From a virus, in IMG/VR virus record IMGVR_UViG_3300042923_000568, positions 1-43,212 of that record: a stretch of 43,212 nucleotides of DNA. One strand, given 5' to 3'. The notes beneath the pieces are model-generated. The model worked only from the letters and a program-made list of their open reading frames with translations. It searched no databases and was not told the origin of the DNA. Both the position numbers and the translations under genes were made by a program. The number at the start of each line of letters is the position of its first letter. The stretch's first letter is position 1. This document shows, piece after piece, positions 6,638-13,543 of the stretch.

Positions 6638-6955
6638 ATGAACCTAGCCAATCAACCGGTACTGTCTTATACGAAAGATCAGCAAACCAAGAGCAAACGT
6701 ATCAAGCGTACACAACGTCAGAGGGGCGCTATAAGCCCCCATGTGCGCCAAGATGTGCGCGAACGATCCAAAGGGCTATGCGAGATCCGGAAGCGCTGTA
6801 ACGGCGCTCAGGCGGTTGAGCAGGCGCATTTACAGGGACGTAGGCTCATCGAATCTACTACGCCGGATATGCTCCGGGATGTATGCAAAGAGTGCCATAT
6901 CTATCTTGATGAAAGTGTGGAAGGGATACGTTTAAAGAAACAGTTACGGGGTTAG
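6638..6955 (+). CDS. Small HNH-like nuclease or zinc-binding protein
   Basis: About 105 aa. I prefer ATG 6638 because AGGTGATG lies just before it; GTG 6629 and ATG 6632 are alternatives. The C-terminal two thirds carry paired cysteines and histidines in HNH order: CEIRKRC at about residue 45, then AEQ-type AVEQAHLQGRR and DVCKECHIYLD. A basic N-terminus (KSKRIKRTQRQRG) suits DNA binding. It resembles small HNH proteins in Bacillales phages, but one canonical HNH histidine is uncertain, so catalysis is not assured. Confidence 0.65.
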   Translation: MNLANQPVLSYTKDQQTKSKRIKRTQRQRGAISPHVRQDVRERSKGLCEIRKRCNGAQAVEQAHLQGRRLIESTTPDMLRDVCKECHIYLDESVEGIRLKKQLRG

Positions 6956-6994
6956 GGGGTAAGGATAAACCCCTTCCCTTACCCAAAAAAATAA

Positions 6995-7060
6995 AGGTCT
7001 TATACGGCTACCGTCCCTTTGGGACTAGGGGATTCGGTCGGAACGATGGCGGCTTTGCCG
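6995..7060 (-). repeat. Dispersed hairpin element copy 2 (minus orientation)
   Basis: On the minus strand the order is GGC-AAA-GCC hairpin, CATCGTTCCGACCGAAT, a strong hairpin GTCCC-AAA-GGGAC, then GGTAGCCG. The apical stem differs in sequence from the other copies but still pairs. It fills the gap between the 6638 and 7107 genes. Confidence 0.65.
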
Positions 7061-7106
7061 CAAATAACATTGTTGATCCATATTGTACATGAAGGGTCGG
7101 ATAAGA

Positions 7107-7346
7107 ATGCCAAAAGGTTTAGTAGTTACTGGGATAGGTAACAGAATTGAGTGGGCAGACCATAATGGGAAAGGCTTGATAACTGGTAAGCGTGAGGATG
7201 TAACAGACGCAGCAATTAAAGCAGTATTCCAACATCTTCAAGAAGAACATAAAAGAAATCATAAGAGTAAAACTCAATCATTTGGTTACGTATTTGAAGG
7301 TCTGGGAGAAATTCATTTTCACCCACCAAAAGAAACTGAGGCTTGA
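7107..7346 (+). CDS. Hypothetical protein
   Basis: About 79 aa from ATG 7107, with GAAGGGTCGG upstream. An in-frame ATG at 7089 is the alternative. It is AT-richer than its neighbours. It has the look of a small alpha/beta protein (TGIGNRIEWADHNGKGLI, AAIKAVFQHLQEEHKRN) with a histidine-bearing end (IHFHPPKE). The family is unknown. It is flanked on both sides by copies of the dispersed hairpin element, so it may have been inserted as a unit. Confidence 0.65.
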   Translation: MPKGLVVTGIGNRIEWADHNGKGLITGKREDVTDAAIKAVFQHLQEEHKRNHKSKTQSFGYVFEGLGEIHFHPPKETEA

Positions 7347-7372
7347 TGCGAAGTACGACGAAACCTTGAACA

Positions 7373-7435
7373 AGGCCGAACGGCCTCCGTCTCGACCGAA
7401 ATACTTAGGCGAAGTCCGGAGGCCGATACAGGCCC
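7373..7435 (+). repeat. Dispersed hairpin element copy 3 (plus orientation)
   Basis: It begins with GGCCGAACGGCC, continues CTCGACCGAA, an inner ACTT/AAGT stem, then CGGAGGCCGAT. Here CGGCCTCCG and CGGAGGCCG form a perfect 9-bp outer stem. Confidence 0.65.
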
Positions 7436-7457
7436 ATAAATAGGAGGATAAGAGGAT

Positions 7458-7544
7458 ATGAGGGATATAAACGCCATGAGGATAGACGATATGAAGCCGG
7501 GACCGATGGCTATTAAGGCTCTACAAGGGGAGGATACGGCATGA
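7458..7544 (+). CDS. Very small early peptide
   Basis: A 28-aa reading frame at ATG 7458 behind AGGAGGATAAGAGG. Its stop overlaps the next ATG by 4 bases. It is methionine- and aspartate-rich with no motif. It may be a genuine peptide or a translation-coupling leader for the 7541 gene. Confidence 0.45.
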   Translation: MRDINAMRIDDMKPGPMAIKALQGEDTA

Positions 7545-7741
7545 AGCCAATCATCATTAACAAGGGCGCTGCAATCTCGGATGGGGTTCTAACCGGACTT
7601 TCTGGAAGGATTGTAGGCGCGGACGCAACGGAGAATGAAGTCACTTTGGAGGTTGAACGTGGGACATTCGTAACGATTTCAAGGGATAAGGTCTATCAAA
7701 ACTCTGCACAAGTCCTGGTAGGGGAGGATACCCAACCATGA
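7541..7741 (+). CDS. Hypothetical small beta-rich protein
   Basis: A 66-aa protein starting at the ATG that overlaps the 7458 stop. The alternating hydrophobic pattern (SGRIVGADATENEVTLEVERGTFVTISRDKV) suggests a small SH3-like beta barrel. The family is not recognised. It begins a chain of genes joined by 4-base ATGA overlaps through 8632. Confidence 0.7.
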   Translation: MKPIIINKGAAISDGVLTGLSGRIVGADATENEVTLEVERGTFVTISRDKVYQNSAQVLVGEDTQP

Positions 7742-8046
7742 GTAATGCTGATAAGTTGGCAGAGATACGTAAAAATCTCGATTATGCCGAAAAGCACAGC
7801 ATTAAATATGCAACAACGAACACAGATGCTCGTTATCTGCTGGATTTGGTCCAATCCATACAGCAGGAAAGGGATAATCTAGTCGGCATTTTACGTAGTA
7901 CGTCATCAGATATTGAATCTGCCGTCGATCTATTACGAGAGGACTACTTTGAAAATTGGGACGAATCGGTTGAAATACTTTCTGTGGCTCGTCGTGTAAT
8001 ACGGTCAAACCTTGAGAGGATCGGAGTAGGGGAGGAAAGGACATGA
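7738..8046 (+). CDS. Hypothetical helical protein
   Basis: A 102-aa protein starting at ATG 7738, coupled to the previous gene. It is largely helical (LAEIRKNLDYAEKH, YLLDLVQSIQQERDNLVGIL, SVARRVIRSNLERI). The first half resembles the 'lambda Ea8.5/nin-like' coiled proteins of phage early regions, but I cannot name a family. Its C-terminal GEERT contains the ribosome site of the next gene. Confidence 0.65.
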   Translation: MSNADKLAEIRKNLDYAEKHSIKYATTNTDARYLLDLVQSIQQERDNLVGILRSTSSDIESAVDLLREDYFENWDESVEILSVARRVIRSNLERIGVGEERT

Positions 8047-8360
8047 CCGGAACCAACGAACCAATTGATCTTGCTGCTATGTCGAGGCACGAACTGGTAA
8101 AACTGATTCGTTCCCTCCAACAACAGGTAAACTTACTCCAACATGAATTGGAAGTACAAACGAAAGCGGCAGAGATCGGAGCAAAGAACCTCATTGTTGC
8201 GGAACAACAGGTAAACACGCTGACGGAAGCGCTAGAAAAGATTCGTGATGGATACGCAGTGGAATGTGGAGGACATCTATCCAAGTCGGAAATGCGCGAA
8301 ATAGCCGATAAAGCCCTACAGTCAATAAAGGAATCCCCGAGGGAGGAGCAAGGGAAATGA
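8043..8360 (+). CDS. Hypothetical coiled-coil protein
   Basis: A 105-aa protein starting at ATG 8043 in a 4-base overlap. Residues about 15-70 have leucine-rich heptads (LVKLIRSLQQQVNLLQHELEV, VEQQVNTLTEALEKI-like), so a dimeric coiled coil is likely. No catalytic motif is visible. It lies within the coupled block, and its function is unknown. Confidence 0.65.
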   Translation: MTGTNEPIDLAAMSRHELVKLIRSLQQQVNLLQHELEVQTKAAEIGAKNLIVAEQQVNTLTEALEKIRDGYAVECGGHLSKSEMREIADKALQSIKESPREEQGK

Positions 8361-8635
8361 TACGGTTTACTATGATAAACGGATTCCCCGTCATCATATC
8401 ACCCGAACATATATCGGGAGTGATCGGAGATAAGGATTACACGACGATACAATCATCAAGGCAAAATTACATGGTGGCAGAATCACCCGAAGAAGTAGTA
8501 CGCAAGATCATGGATTATAAAGTGAAAATGGTACATCTTCAGTCGATTCTATGCCAACCCGAACCTAGCCTTGAATTAGCCGACGAGTTTGAATCAGATT
8601 TGCGAGAGTTGGCCGGATTGGAGCAGACCCCATGA
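8357..8635 (+). CDS. Hypothetical protein with FlbD-like start
   Basis: A 92-aa protein starting at ATG 8357, overlapping the previous stop. The N-terminal half (MIRFTMINGFPVIISPEHISGV, then YMVAESPEEVVRKIMDY) looks like a small two-layer beta/alpha domain of the sort seen in FlbD-like proteins. This is a style resemblance only. The tail is acidic. The context is the coupled early block. Confidence 0.65.
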   Translation: MIRFTMINGFPVIISPEHISGVIGDKDYTTIQSSRQNYMVAESPEEVVRKIMDYKVKMVHLQSILCQPEPSLELADEFESDLRELAGLEQTP

Positions 8636-8763
8636 AGGATAAGCCGAATGATAAGAAGATGTTTGTCTGTTGCACTCTTTGTGGTCGAATGGATTGTGAT
8701 TGCGAAGATGTTTTGACCGAAGAGGAGTACAAAAAGCTAGTCGAAGAGTCCAAAAGGGGATAA
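8632..8763 (+). CDS. Small cysteine-rich zinc-finger protein
   Basis: A 43-aa protein with CCTLC at about residues 13-17 and CDC at 22-24, enough for one zinc site, followed by an acidic helix (EEYKKLVEES). It starts at ATG 8632 in a 4-base overlap. The function is unknown. Confidence 0.65.
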   Translation: MKDKPNDKKMFVCCTLCGRMDCDCEDVLTEEEYKKLVEESKRG

Positions 8764-8778
8764 AGGAGAAGAGGATAT

Positions 8779-8904
8779 ATGAAAAAATCGTATCGGGAAC
8801 TGTTGAAAGAATGCGGATATACGGATGAAATGATGAAAGGTATGAGCGAAGAAGATTGCGAAGCCGAATATATCGAATTGTGCTTTGGCGGACACGGAGA
8901 GTAA
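8779..8904 (+). CDS. Small acidic hypothetical protein
   Basis: A 41-aa protein at ATG 8779 with AAAGGAGAAGAGG upstream. It is acidic with three cysteines (ECGY, EDCEAEY, ELCFG). No family is recognised. It follows the zinc-finger gene by 15 bases and precedes the DUF5662-type gene. Confidence 0.6.
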   Translation: MKKSYRELLKECGYTDEMMKGMSEEDCEAEYIELCFGGHGE

Positions 8905-8922
8905 AGGGAGGAGATGAAACAC

Positions 8923-9468
8923 GTGGAATACACTCAAGAACAATGTAAGAAAGATACGATGGAGCACATCAACCAGGTGCGCGAATTTATGATGATCGTC
9001 GCCAAACATCTGATCGACCGAGCTTTGATACACGACCAATCGAAACTCGAATCACCCGAAATCGAGATTTTTACCGAGTACACGCCAAAACTAAAGAATA
9101 GCACATACGGTTCGGACAAATACAAAGGGTTCCTCAAGGGAATGGGTGAGGCGCTGAAACATCACTACGCACATAATTCACATCATCCCGAACATTACAA
9201 GAAATATGTTTGTAACGGCTGCTTCAAAGAGTTTCAAGCTATGCCGAATCATTGCGATGTTTGTATGTACAGTCAATTTCAAGAAGAATCGGACATGAAG
9301 CAAATGAACCTTCTGGACATTGTAGAAATGTTCTGTGACTGGAAAGCAGCAACCATGCGCCATGCAGATGGGGACATATATAAGAGCATCGATCATAACA
9401 AAGGCAGATTCAAATACAGCGACGACCTTGCAGCAATATTCCGCAATACAGCTAAGTTATTTGAGTAG
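8923..9468 (+). CDS. DUF5662 family protein (HD-like)
   Basis: A 181-aa protein from GTG 8923, chosen because GGAGGAG ends 9 bases upstream. ATG 8914, giving 184 aa, lies too close to that site. Histidine/aspartate motifs typical of DUF5662 are visible: HINQVREFM near the start, IHDQSKLESPE, the HHYAHNSHHPEHY cluster, and LLDIVEMFCDWKAATMRHADGD near residue 145. This pattern resembles metal-dependent HD phosphohydrolases and the family is common in phages, but no substrate is established. A two-cysteine-pair insertion (CNGC, CDVC) adds a likely zinc site. Confidence 0.8.
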   Translation: MEYTQEQCKKDTMEHINQVREFMMIVAKHLIDRALIHDQSKLESPEIEIFTEYTPKLKNSTYGSDKYKGFLKGMGEALKHHYAHNSHHPEHYKKYVCNGCFKEFQAMPNHCDVCMYSQFQEESDMKQMNLLDIVEMFCDWKAATMRHADGDIYKSIDHNKGRFKYSDDLAAIFRNTAKLFE

Positions 9469-9480
9469 AGGAGAATCCCC

Positions 9481-9651
9481 ATGGAACGGATAGATAAAGC
9501 GAAACTGCTGGAATGGTTAAATAATCGGCTGTGGGACGGCAATCTACCGCCTCCTCCGGGAATATACCACGCTTATACAGACTTAAAGAGGCACATTGAA
9601 TGTGGCACTTTCGATCCAGATCCAAAGGTAGAGAAACAGAAACAAGACTAG
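9481..9651 (+). CDS. Small hypothetical protein
   Basis: A 56-aa protein from ATG 9481 after GAGGAGAATCCCC. An N-terminal helix (KLLEWLNNRLWD) precedes a proline-rich turn (LPPPPGIYHAY). The family is not recognised. A copy of the dispersed hairpin element follows directly. Confidence 0.6.
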   Translation: MERIDKAKLLEWLNNRLWDGNLPPPPGIYHAYTDLKRHIECGTFDPDPKVEKQKQD

Positions 9652-9654
9652 AGA

Positions 9655-9720
9655 TACGGCCCTATTCGGCCTCCGTTTCACTGGGTGGTTCGGTCGGGTC
9701 GGAGAAAAGACGAAGGAGGT
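9655..9720 (-). repeat. Dispersed hairpin element copy 4 (minus orientation)
   Basis: On the minus strand it reads CCGACCCGACCGAA, an inner CAC/GTG stem, CGGAGGCCGA and AGGGCC. It is 27/33 identical to copy 1 in the segment abutting the ribosome site. It lies directly ahead of the DndC-like gene. Confidence 0.6.
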
Positions 9721-9725
9721 ACAAC

Positions 9726-10912
9726 GTGGACTACAAACAAAAAGCCATGATCGCCATGGGCGAGACGCTTAAAGCTTATACAGATGGCGATATGTCGAGA
9801 CCATGGGTTATAGCATATAGCGGCGGAAAGGACTCGACGGTAGTGCTGGATATCGTGTTGCGTTCCTTGATGCAGCTAAAGCAGTACAACCCATCAATGT
9901 TGAAACGGGAGTGCATTATCGTGACGGCCCAAACGCACATGGACTTTGTCACCGATCCACTTAAGCAAGAAGAATTATCGAAAATACAAAGGCTTCTCGA
10001 TAAGTCGAAATTGCCGGTCAAGATCAAAGAGGTTAGCGCACCAATAGACCAAAGCTTCATGTTCCTTGTAGTCGGTAAGGGATACCCGTTGCCGAAGAGC
10101 AAGAAAAATAGATGGTGTACGGAACGACTTAAAATTCTCCCTTCTGATCGTGCGGTAAAGGAACTGAATCCAGAATATCGGATTCTTGGTGTGAGGCTGA
10201 GTGAGTCGGCAGAACGTCGCAGCAGCATCGAAGGAAGACAAACGTCAGAATTCTATAGCGACAATTCGTTCATGCCAATAGTTAATTTCACACTTGAAGA
10301 TGTATGGTCGTATCTCCTTAGTAACGGAATGTGTTGGGGGGATGCAGAGAAATTGAGCCAACTTTACAAGGATGCTACCGGAGAATGTGGACTTCGGCAA
10401 AAGAAAGCCGGTCGTGATGAGAAGACTGACGATCCATGTGGCGCACGTACAGGGTGCATCAGTTGCCCAGTCGTAACGATCGACAAAAGCTCGAACGAAT
10501 TCGCCAAGCATCACCCGCAGTTACAGCCGTATGTGGATTGCGAAACACCATTATTGAGATGTACAAAGACCCTCGCAACAAGGCCGGCCGAATGCGCGAT
10601 GGAACGGTGCTGGAATACGGCCAAGGCACATTCACGGTCAAAGCCCGCATGAAGCTGTACACGCTCATTAAACAAGCCGAGGCTGACAATGAGGAATTGT
10701 GCAAACGATATGGGGCCACGCCGCAAAAGCTGATTTACAGCGATGAGTTGGACCAGCTGATCAAGAAGCAATGGCAACAGGACCTGATCGAGCGGCCGTG
10801 GGTTGAGGATGCAATGGAAGTCGGAATGTACTACGAAAAGAAGATTAAGGGACTCGACGCGTATGAACTCATCATCAATTTCCACCATGAGAGCTTTAGT
10901 GCGACACCGTAA
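9726..10912 (+). pseudogene. DndC-like PAPS-reductase/ATP-pyrophosphatase family gene with a frameshift
   Basis: The first frame starts at GTG 9726 (GAAGGAGGT upstream). It has the ATP-pyrophosphatase loop SGGKDST at residues 32-38 and cysteines suited to an iron-sulfur cluster (RWCTERLK, then CGARTGCISC). This matches DndC-type sulfurtransferase proteins, which work in DNA phosphorothioation and occur alone in many phages. After about 10540 this frame degenerates and stops at 10652. The expected C-terminal half (LRNTIIEMYKDPRN, GPFT-like GTFTVKARMKLY, DELDQLIKKQWQQD) continues in another frame to 10912. A single-base indel near 10540-10548 explains both. No slippery heptamer is visible, so a mutation or sequencing error is more likely than programmed frameshifting. 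Repaired, it would encode about 395 aa, a normal length. Confidence 0.8.
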
Positions 10913-10918
10913 CTTGTT

Positions 10919-10980
10919 GGCCGTAGGCCATCGATCGACCGAATAGGCTTAACCCGAAGGGTGGAGGCCGACAGATATTT
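10919..10980 (+). repeat. Dispersed hairpin element copy 5 (plus orientation)
   Basis: GGCC-GTA-GGCC hairpin, CATCGATCGACCGAAT, inner hairpin ACCC-GAA-GGGT, then GGAGGCCGAC. It fills the gap between the DndC-like gene and the 11000 gene. Confidence 0.7.
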
Positions 10981-10999
10981 TGAAAGGTGTGGTAACCCC

Positions 11000-11455
11000 A
11001 TGAAACCCAATATAGCGGAGAGAATAGCGGAGATCAGGAAGATGCTTGCGGCGGCAACGCCGGGACCGTGGGAATGCGTAGAAACAGACGAGGGTCACGA
11101 AATCCGGATGGGAGCAGCAATTGAAAGCCCCGGTCATTACGATTCACATCACGTCATCGAATATGACCATAATTGCTTTTACGAAGATGATGAAGATGAA
11201 ACCGATCCCGGGAATGCACAGGCTCTAGAAGCCGAAGCGAATGCTGTATTAATCGCCAAATCGCACGAAACAACGGAATTTCTACTCGGGGAAGTAGAGA
11301 GACAGGCCGAAGAAATCGAGAGACTACAGGGACTATACAAACGCACCGAAGATCAGCTCGGAGTAGAAATCAAAACGTCAGCCTACCTACGTACAGAAAT
11401 CGAGAATTTAAAGGGCGCCCTAGTGGCTAGGGAGGCACTAAAGGAAGGAGAGTAA
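11000..11455 (+). CDS. Ead/Ea22-like phage protein
   Basis: A 151-aa protein from ATG 11000. AAAGGTGTGG precedes it by about 7 bases. The N-terminal motif AAATPGPWECVE, the middle NAVLIAKSHETTEFLLGEVERQAEEIERL and a coiled-coil C-terminus match the widespread phage accessory style of Ead/Ea22-type proteins. Their function is unknown and they are often variable between related phages. The next gene begins 4 bases after the stop. Confidence 0.7.
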   Translation: MKPNIAERIAEIRKMLAAATPGPWECVETDEGHEIRMGAAIESPGHYDSHHVIEYDHNCFYEDDEDETDPGNAQALEAEANAVLIAKSHETTEFLLGEVERQAEEIERLQGLYKRTEDQLGVEIKTSAYLRTEIENLKGALVAREALKEGE

Positions 11456-11459
11456 CCAA

Positions 11460-11822
11460 ATGAATGTATCGGAATTAGTTGGGAAGGTAATCGTTGATAT
11501 TTCACAGGTCTACAATGACGAGTTGACGTTCAAAACGAGCGATGGAAAAACATATAGAATGTTCCACGATCAAGATTGCTGTGAAACAGTATATATCGAA
11601 GATATCGTAGGAAACCTTGCAGACTTACTTAATTCACCAGTGTTAATGGCCGAGGAAGTATCAGAGGACGACGAAAATGCATCTGAAGTAGGTACTTGGA
11701 CATTTTACAAGTTCGCCACAATAAAAGGGTATGTAACCATACGATGGTACGGGTCATCGAACGGATATTACTCTACGTCAGTTGATTTCGTCGAAGTGAA
11801 GGAGTCAACACCCCATCCATAA
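11460..11822 (+). CDS. DUF7448-type phage protein
   Basis: A 120-aa protein starting at ATG 11460 with AAGGAGAG just upstream. It shows the pattern of a widespread small phage family: an early LVGKVIVDI strand, then TFKTSDGKTYRMFHDQDCCETVYIED and a C-terminal TWTFYKFATIKGYVTIRWYGSSNGYYS. The last segment is highly characteristic. It is predicted to be all-beta with a helix. No function is established. Confidence 0.75.
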   Translation: MNVSELVGKVIVDISQVYNDELTFKTSDGKTYRMFHDQDCCETVYIEDIVGNLADLLNSPVLMAEEVSEDDENASEVGTWTFYKFATIKGYVTIRWYGSSNGYYSTSVDFVEVKESTPHP

Positions 11823-11850
11823 TAGGGGGAACTAAGGAGGGATACCCAAT

Positions 11851-12216
11851 ATGCCAAATAGATGGATAGGTATGCCATCGCCAAAAAGTAAGCGTTTCGG
11901 AACAGGTTGGTTCGGTGAACTTGACCGAGCATGGCAAGATGGGGAATACGCTGTAATGGCTCGCAAGGTACAAACCGAATGGGGCGAAGTCGATCATGTT
12001 TGTATCCGCAATAGGCCGAATACGGATGTTCCATGGGCAGCGAAACAGCGGATCAAAAACGAACTATTCGGACACGACCGGATTGCGATAGAAGTATTCC
12101 CGGAAACGGCCGAACTGGTTGACGAGGCCAACATGTACCACATTTGGGTGCTACCAAAAGGGTTTAAGGTCCCGTTCAGCATAAGGAGTGATACCCATAC
12201 TTCAAAGATGGCTTAA
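11851..12216 (+). CDS. DUF7694-type phage protein
   Basis: A 121-aa protein from ATG 11851 with AAGGAGGG upstream. The family pattern is visible: YAVMARKVQTEWGEVDHVCIRN, AAKQRIKNELFGHDRIAIEVFPE, then LVDEANMYHIWVLP near residue 100. These proteins are recurrent in Firmicutes and Proteobacteria phages with no known activity. Confidence 0.75.
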   Translation: MPNRWIGMPSPKSKRFGTGWFGELDRAWQDGEYAVMARKVQTEWGEVDHVCIRNRPNTDVPWAAKQRIKNELFGHDRIAIEVFPETAELVDEANMYHIWVLPKGFKVPFSIRSDTHTSKMA

Positions 12217-12265
12217 TACTCTACGAGATTATCGATACTTACGTAAATGGCTCAAAGGGAAATAG
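12188..12265 (+). CDS. Possible tiny basic peptide
   Basis: A 25-residue frame from GTG 12188 overlapping the end of the 11851 gene. It reads as an amphipathic, Arg/Lys/Trp-rich helix (LQRWLNTLRDYRYLRKWLKGK). The start overlaps its own candidate ribosome site (AAGGAGTG), so translation is uncertain. Confidence 0.25.
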   Translation: MIPILQRWLNTLRDYRYLRKWLKGK

Positions 12266-12275
12266 GGGAGCTTGA

Positions 12276-12440
12276 TTACTCCCCTTCCTTCTCCGCAGAC
12301 ATATCCTTAACGTATTCTCGCAGAATCTTGTTGATCATCGAACTAACGGACCGGTCATCTTTTTCGGCCAGTGTCGAAATAACCTCGTAAACATCCGGAT
12401 CCAGTGTCAGAGTGGTCCGAACCTTGTTAAATTGCTTCAT
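12276..12440 (-). CDS. Ribbon-helix-helix regulator (minus strand)
   Basis: A 54-aa protein, the only leftward gene inside the early operon. It begins MKQFNKVRTTLTLDPDVYEV, a classic RHH beta strand with alternating residues, followed by two helices (VISTLAEKDDR, SVSSMINKILREYVKDM). Dimers of such proteins bind short DNA repeats. The start is ATG 12440-12438 with TAGGTGAT upstream. It is divergent from a second RHH gene at 12558, with inverted and direct TATGATA repeats between them. It therefore probably represses that divergent promoter, its own, or both. Confidence 0.8.
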   Translation of the reverse strand: MKQFNKVRTTLTLDPDVYEVISTLAEKDDRSVSSMINKILREYVKDMSAEKEGE

Positions 12441-12490
12441 ACTTCATCACCTAGTATAGGATTATATCACACTAATTTTTTTTAGCTAAA

Positions 12491-12531
12491 ACTATCATAT
12501 TGTATATACAAAAGTATGATAGTATATGATA
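12491..12531. promoter_or_regulatory. Operator/promoter region of the divergent RHH pair
   Basis: ACTATCATA (12491-12499) and TATGATAGT (12515-12523) form a perfect 9-bp inverted repeat. A further TATGATA (12525-12531) lies 10 bp, one helical turn, after the first. Short repeats spaced by a turn are typical binding sites for ribbon-helix-helix dimers. The AT-rich sequence could also hold the promoter for the 12558 gene. Confidence 0.65.
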
Positions 12532-12557
12532 CAATGTGATTAAAGGAGGCGGTTAAG

Positions 12558-12707
12558 ATGAAAGAAACGCAAACGGTTCTGATGCGAGTTGACCGCAAGT
12601 TTTTGGAGCGCATCGACCATAAGTGGAAGTCGGAGAACTTCAAGACTCGCACCGAATATATTATGTTCCTGATCCGCAACGATGTAGCCAACAACAAGGC
12701 CGTTTAG
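12558..12707 (+). CDS. Ribbon-helix-helix protein (plus strand)
   Basis: A 49-aa protein with a strong AAAGGAGGCGG site ahead of ATG 12558. The beginning KETQTVLMRVDRKFLERID is a beta strand leading into the first helix, and SENFKTRTEYIMFLIRND matches the second turn and helix of RHH folds. It is distinct from the 54-aa protein opposite. It is the first gene of a transcript that continues into the replisome organizer after 11 bases, so it may set the timing of replication genes. Confidence 0.75.
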   Translation: MKETQTVLMRVDRKFLERIDHKWKSENFKTRTEYIMFLIRNDVANNKAV

Positions 12708-12718
12708 GTGGTGGTACA

Positions 12719-13543
12719 GTGTCAGGATGGATTAAGATTCACCGAAAAATGCTGGACAACCCTATCGTTTGTAAGGACAGTGAATACCTTGCAGTGTGGA
12801 CTTATATTCTTCTAAATGCAACGCATAAAGAGCATCCATCAGTGTTTAAGGGAAACAAGATTATGCTGAAACCTGGGCAGCTCATAACCGGCAGGAAGAC
12901 CATTTCCGAGAAATTCAAGATTTCAGAAAGTAAAGTGCAACGGATACTAAAACTGTTCGAAAGTGAACAACAGATTGAACAACAAAACGGCAATAAAAAC
13001 CGCTTAATAACAATACTTTCGTGGGATGACTACCAAGGAGCTGAACAACAAGATGAACGCGAAATGAACAACAAACGAACAACAACTGAACAACAACTGA
13101 ACACATACAAGAATGTAAAGAAAGAGAAGAATGAAAAGAAAGAAGATAAATATAAAGAACTCATTGTCGAGATAGTGAACTATCTCAACACGGCAACCAA
13201 TAAAAATTATTCCTCTGATACGAAGGAGACTATCAAACTCATTTCTGGAAGACTTACAGAAGGTAGAACCATCGAGCAGTTCAAACACGTGATCGATGTT
13301 AAAACCGAAGAGTGGTTAGGGAACGAAAAGATGGAGCGATGCCTTAAACCCAACACGCTCTTTGCTCAAAGCAATTTCGAATCATACATGAATCAAAAGC
13401 GAGTAATTCGAGGAGGTGGAAACGGTGCAAAGTATCAAGGAGTCCCTCAAGGGGTTCGATATGGAGAAAATAAAACAAAAGGCGGCTTTGATGAGGCAGG
13501 GTGGCAGTCCCTCATCGTCGGATCGCCCCAAGTACGCATGTGA
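12719..13543 (+). CDS. Phage replisome organizer protein
   Basis: A 274-aa replication initiator starting at GTG 12719, with TAGGTGG upstream. The N-terminal 105 residues form a DnaD-like winged-helix domain: WIKIHRKMLDNPIV, VWTYILLNATHKEH, LKPGQLITGRKTI, SESKVQRILKLFE. A Gln/Asn-rich linker follows (residues 83-130). The C-terminal domain (about 150-250) matches the conserved Phg_2220_C family: IVEIVNYLNTATNKNY, KLISGRLTEGRTIEQF, GNEKMERCLKPNTLF. Such proteins bind the phage origin and recruit the helicase loader, encoded next with a 119-base overlap. The linker-coding DNA carries six GAACAACA iterons, a likely origin. Confidence 0.9.
   Translation: MSGWIKIHRKMLDNPIVCKDSEYLAVWTYILLNATHKEHPSVFKGNKIMLKPGQLITGRKTISEKFKISESKVQRILKLFESEQQIEQQNGNKNRLITILSWDDYQGAEQQDEREMNNKRTTTEQQLNTYKNVKKEKNEKKEDKYKELIVEIVNYLNTATNKNYSSDTKETIKLISGRLTEGRTIEQFKHVIDVKTEEWLGNEKMERCLKPNTLFAQSNFESYMNQKRVIRGGGNGAKYQGVPQGVRYGENKTKGGFDEAGWQSLIVGSPQVRM
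12965..13095 (+). repeat. Six GAACAACA iterons, putative phage replication origin
   Basis: Exact copies of GAACAACA start at 12965, 12977, 13043, 13066, 13077 and 13088. The last three are 11 bases apart, about one helical turn. They fall in all three reading frames of the replisome organizer gene (encoding EQQ, NN or TT), which argues for selection on DNA rather than on protein. Location inside the initiator gene mirrors lambda O. Confidence 0.65.

Noticed and set aside
9600-9725. Upstream start for the DndC-like gene
   Set aside because: The extension is the hairpin element plus the end of the 9481 gene; GAAGGAGGT before GTG 9726 is clear.
12276-12707. Toxin-antitoxin module at the RHH pair
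   Set aside because: Both proteins look like DNA-binding RHH proteins; no toxin-like partner is adjacent.
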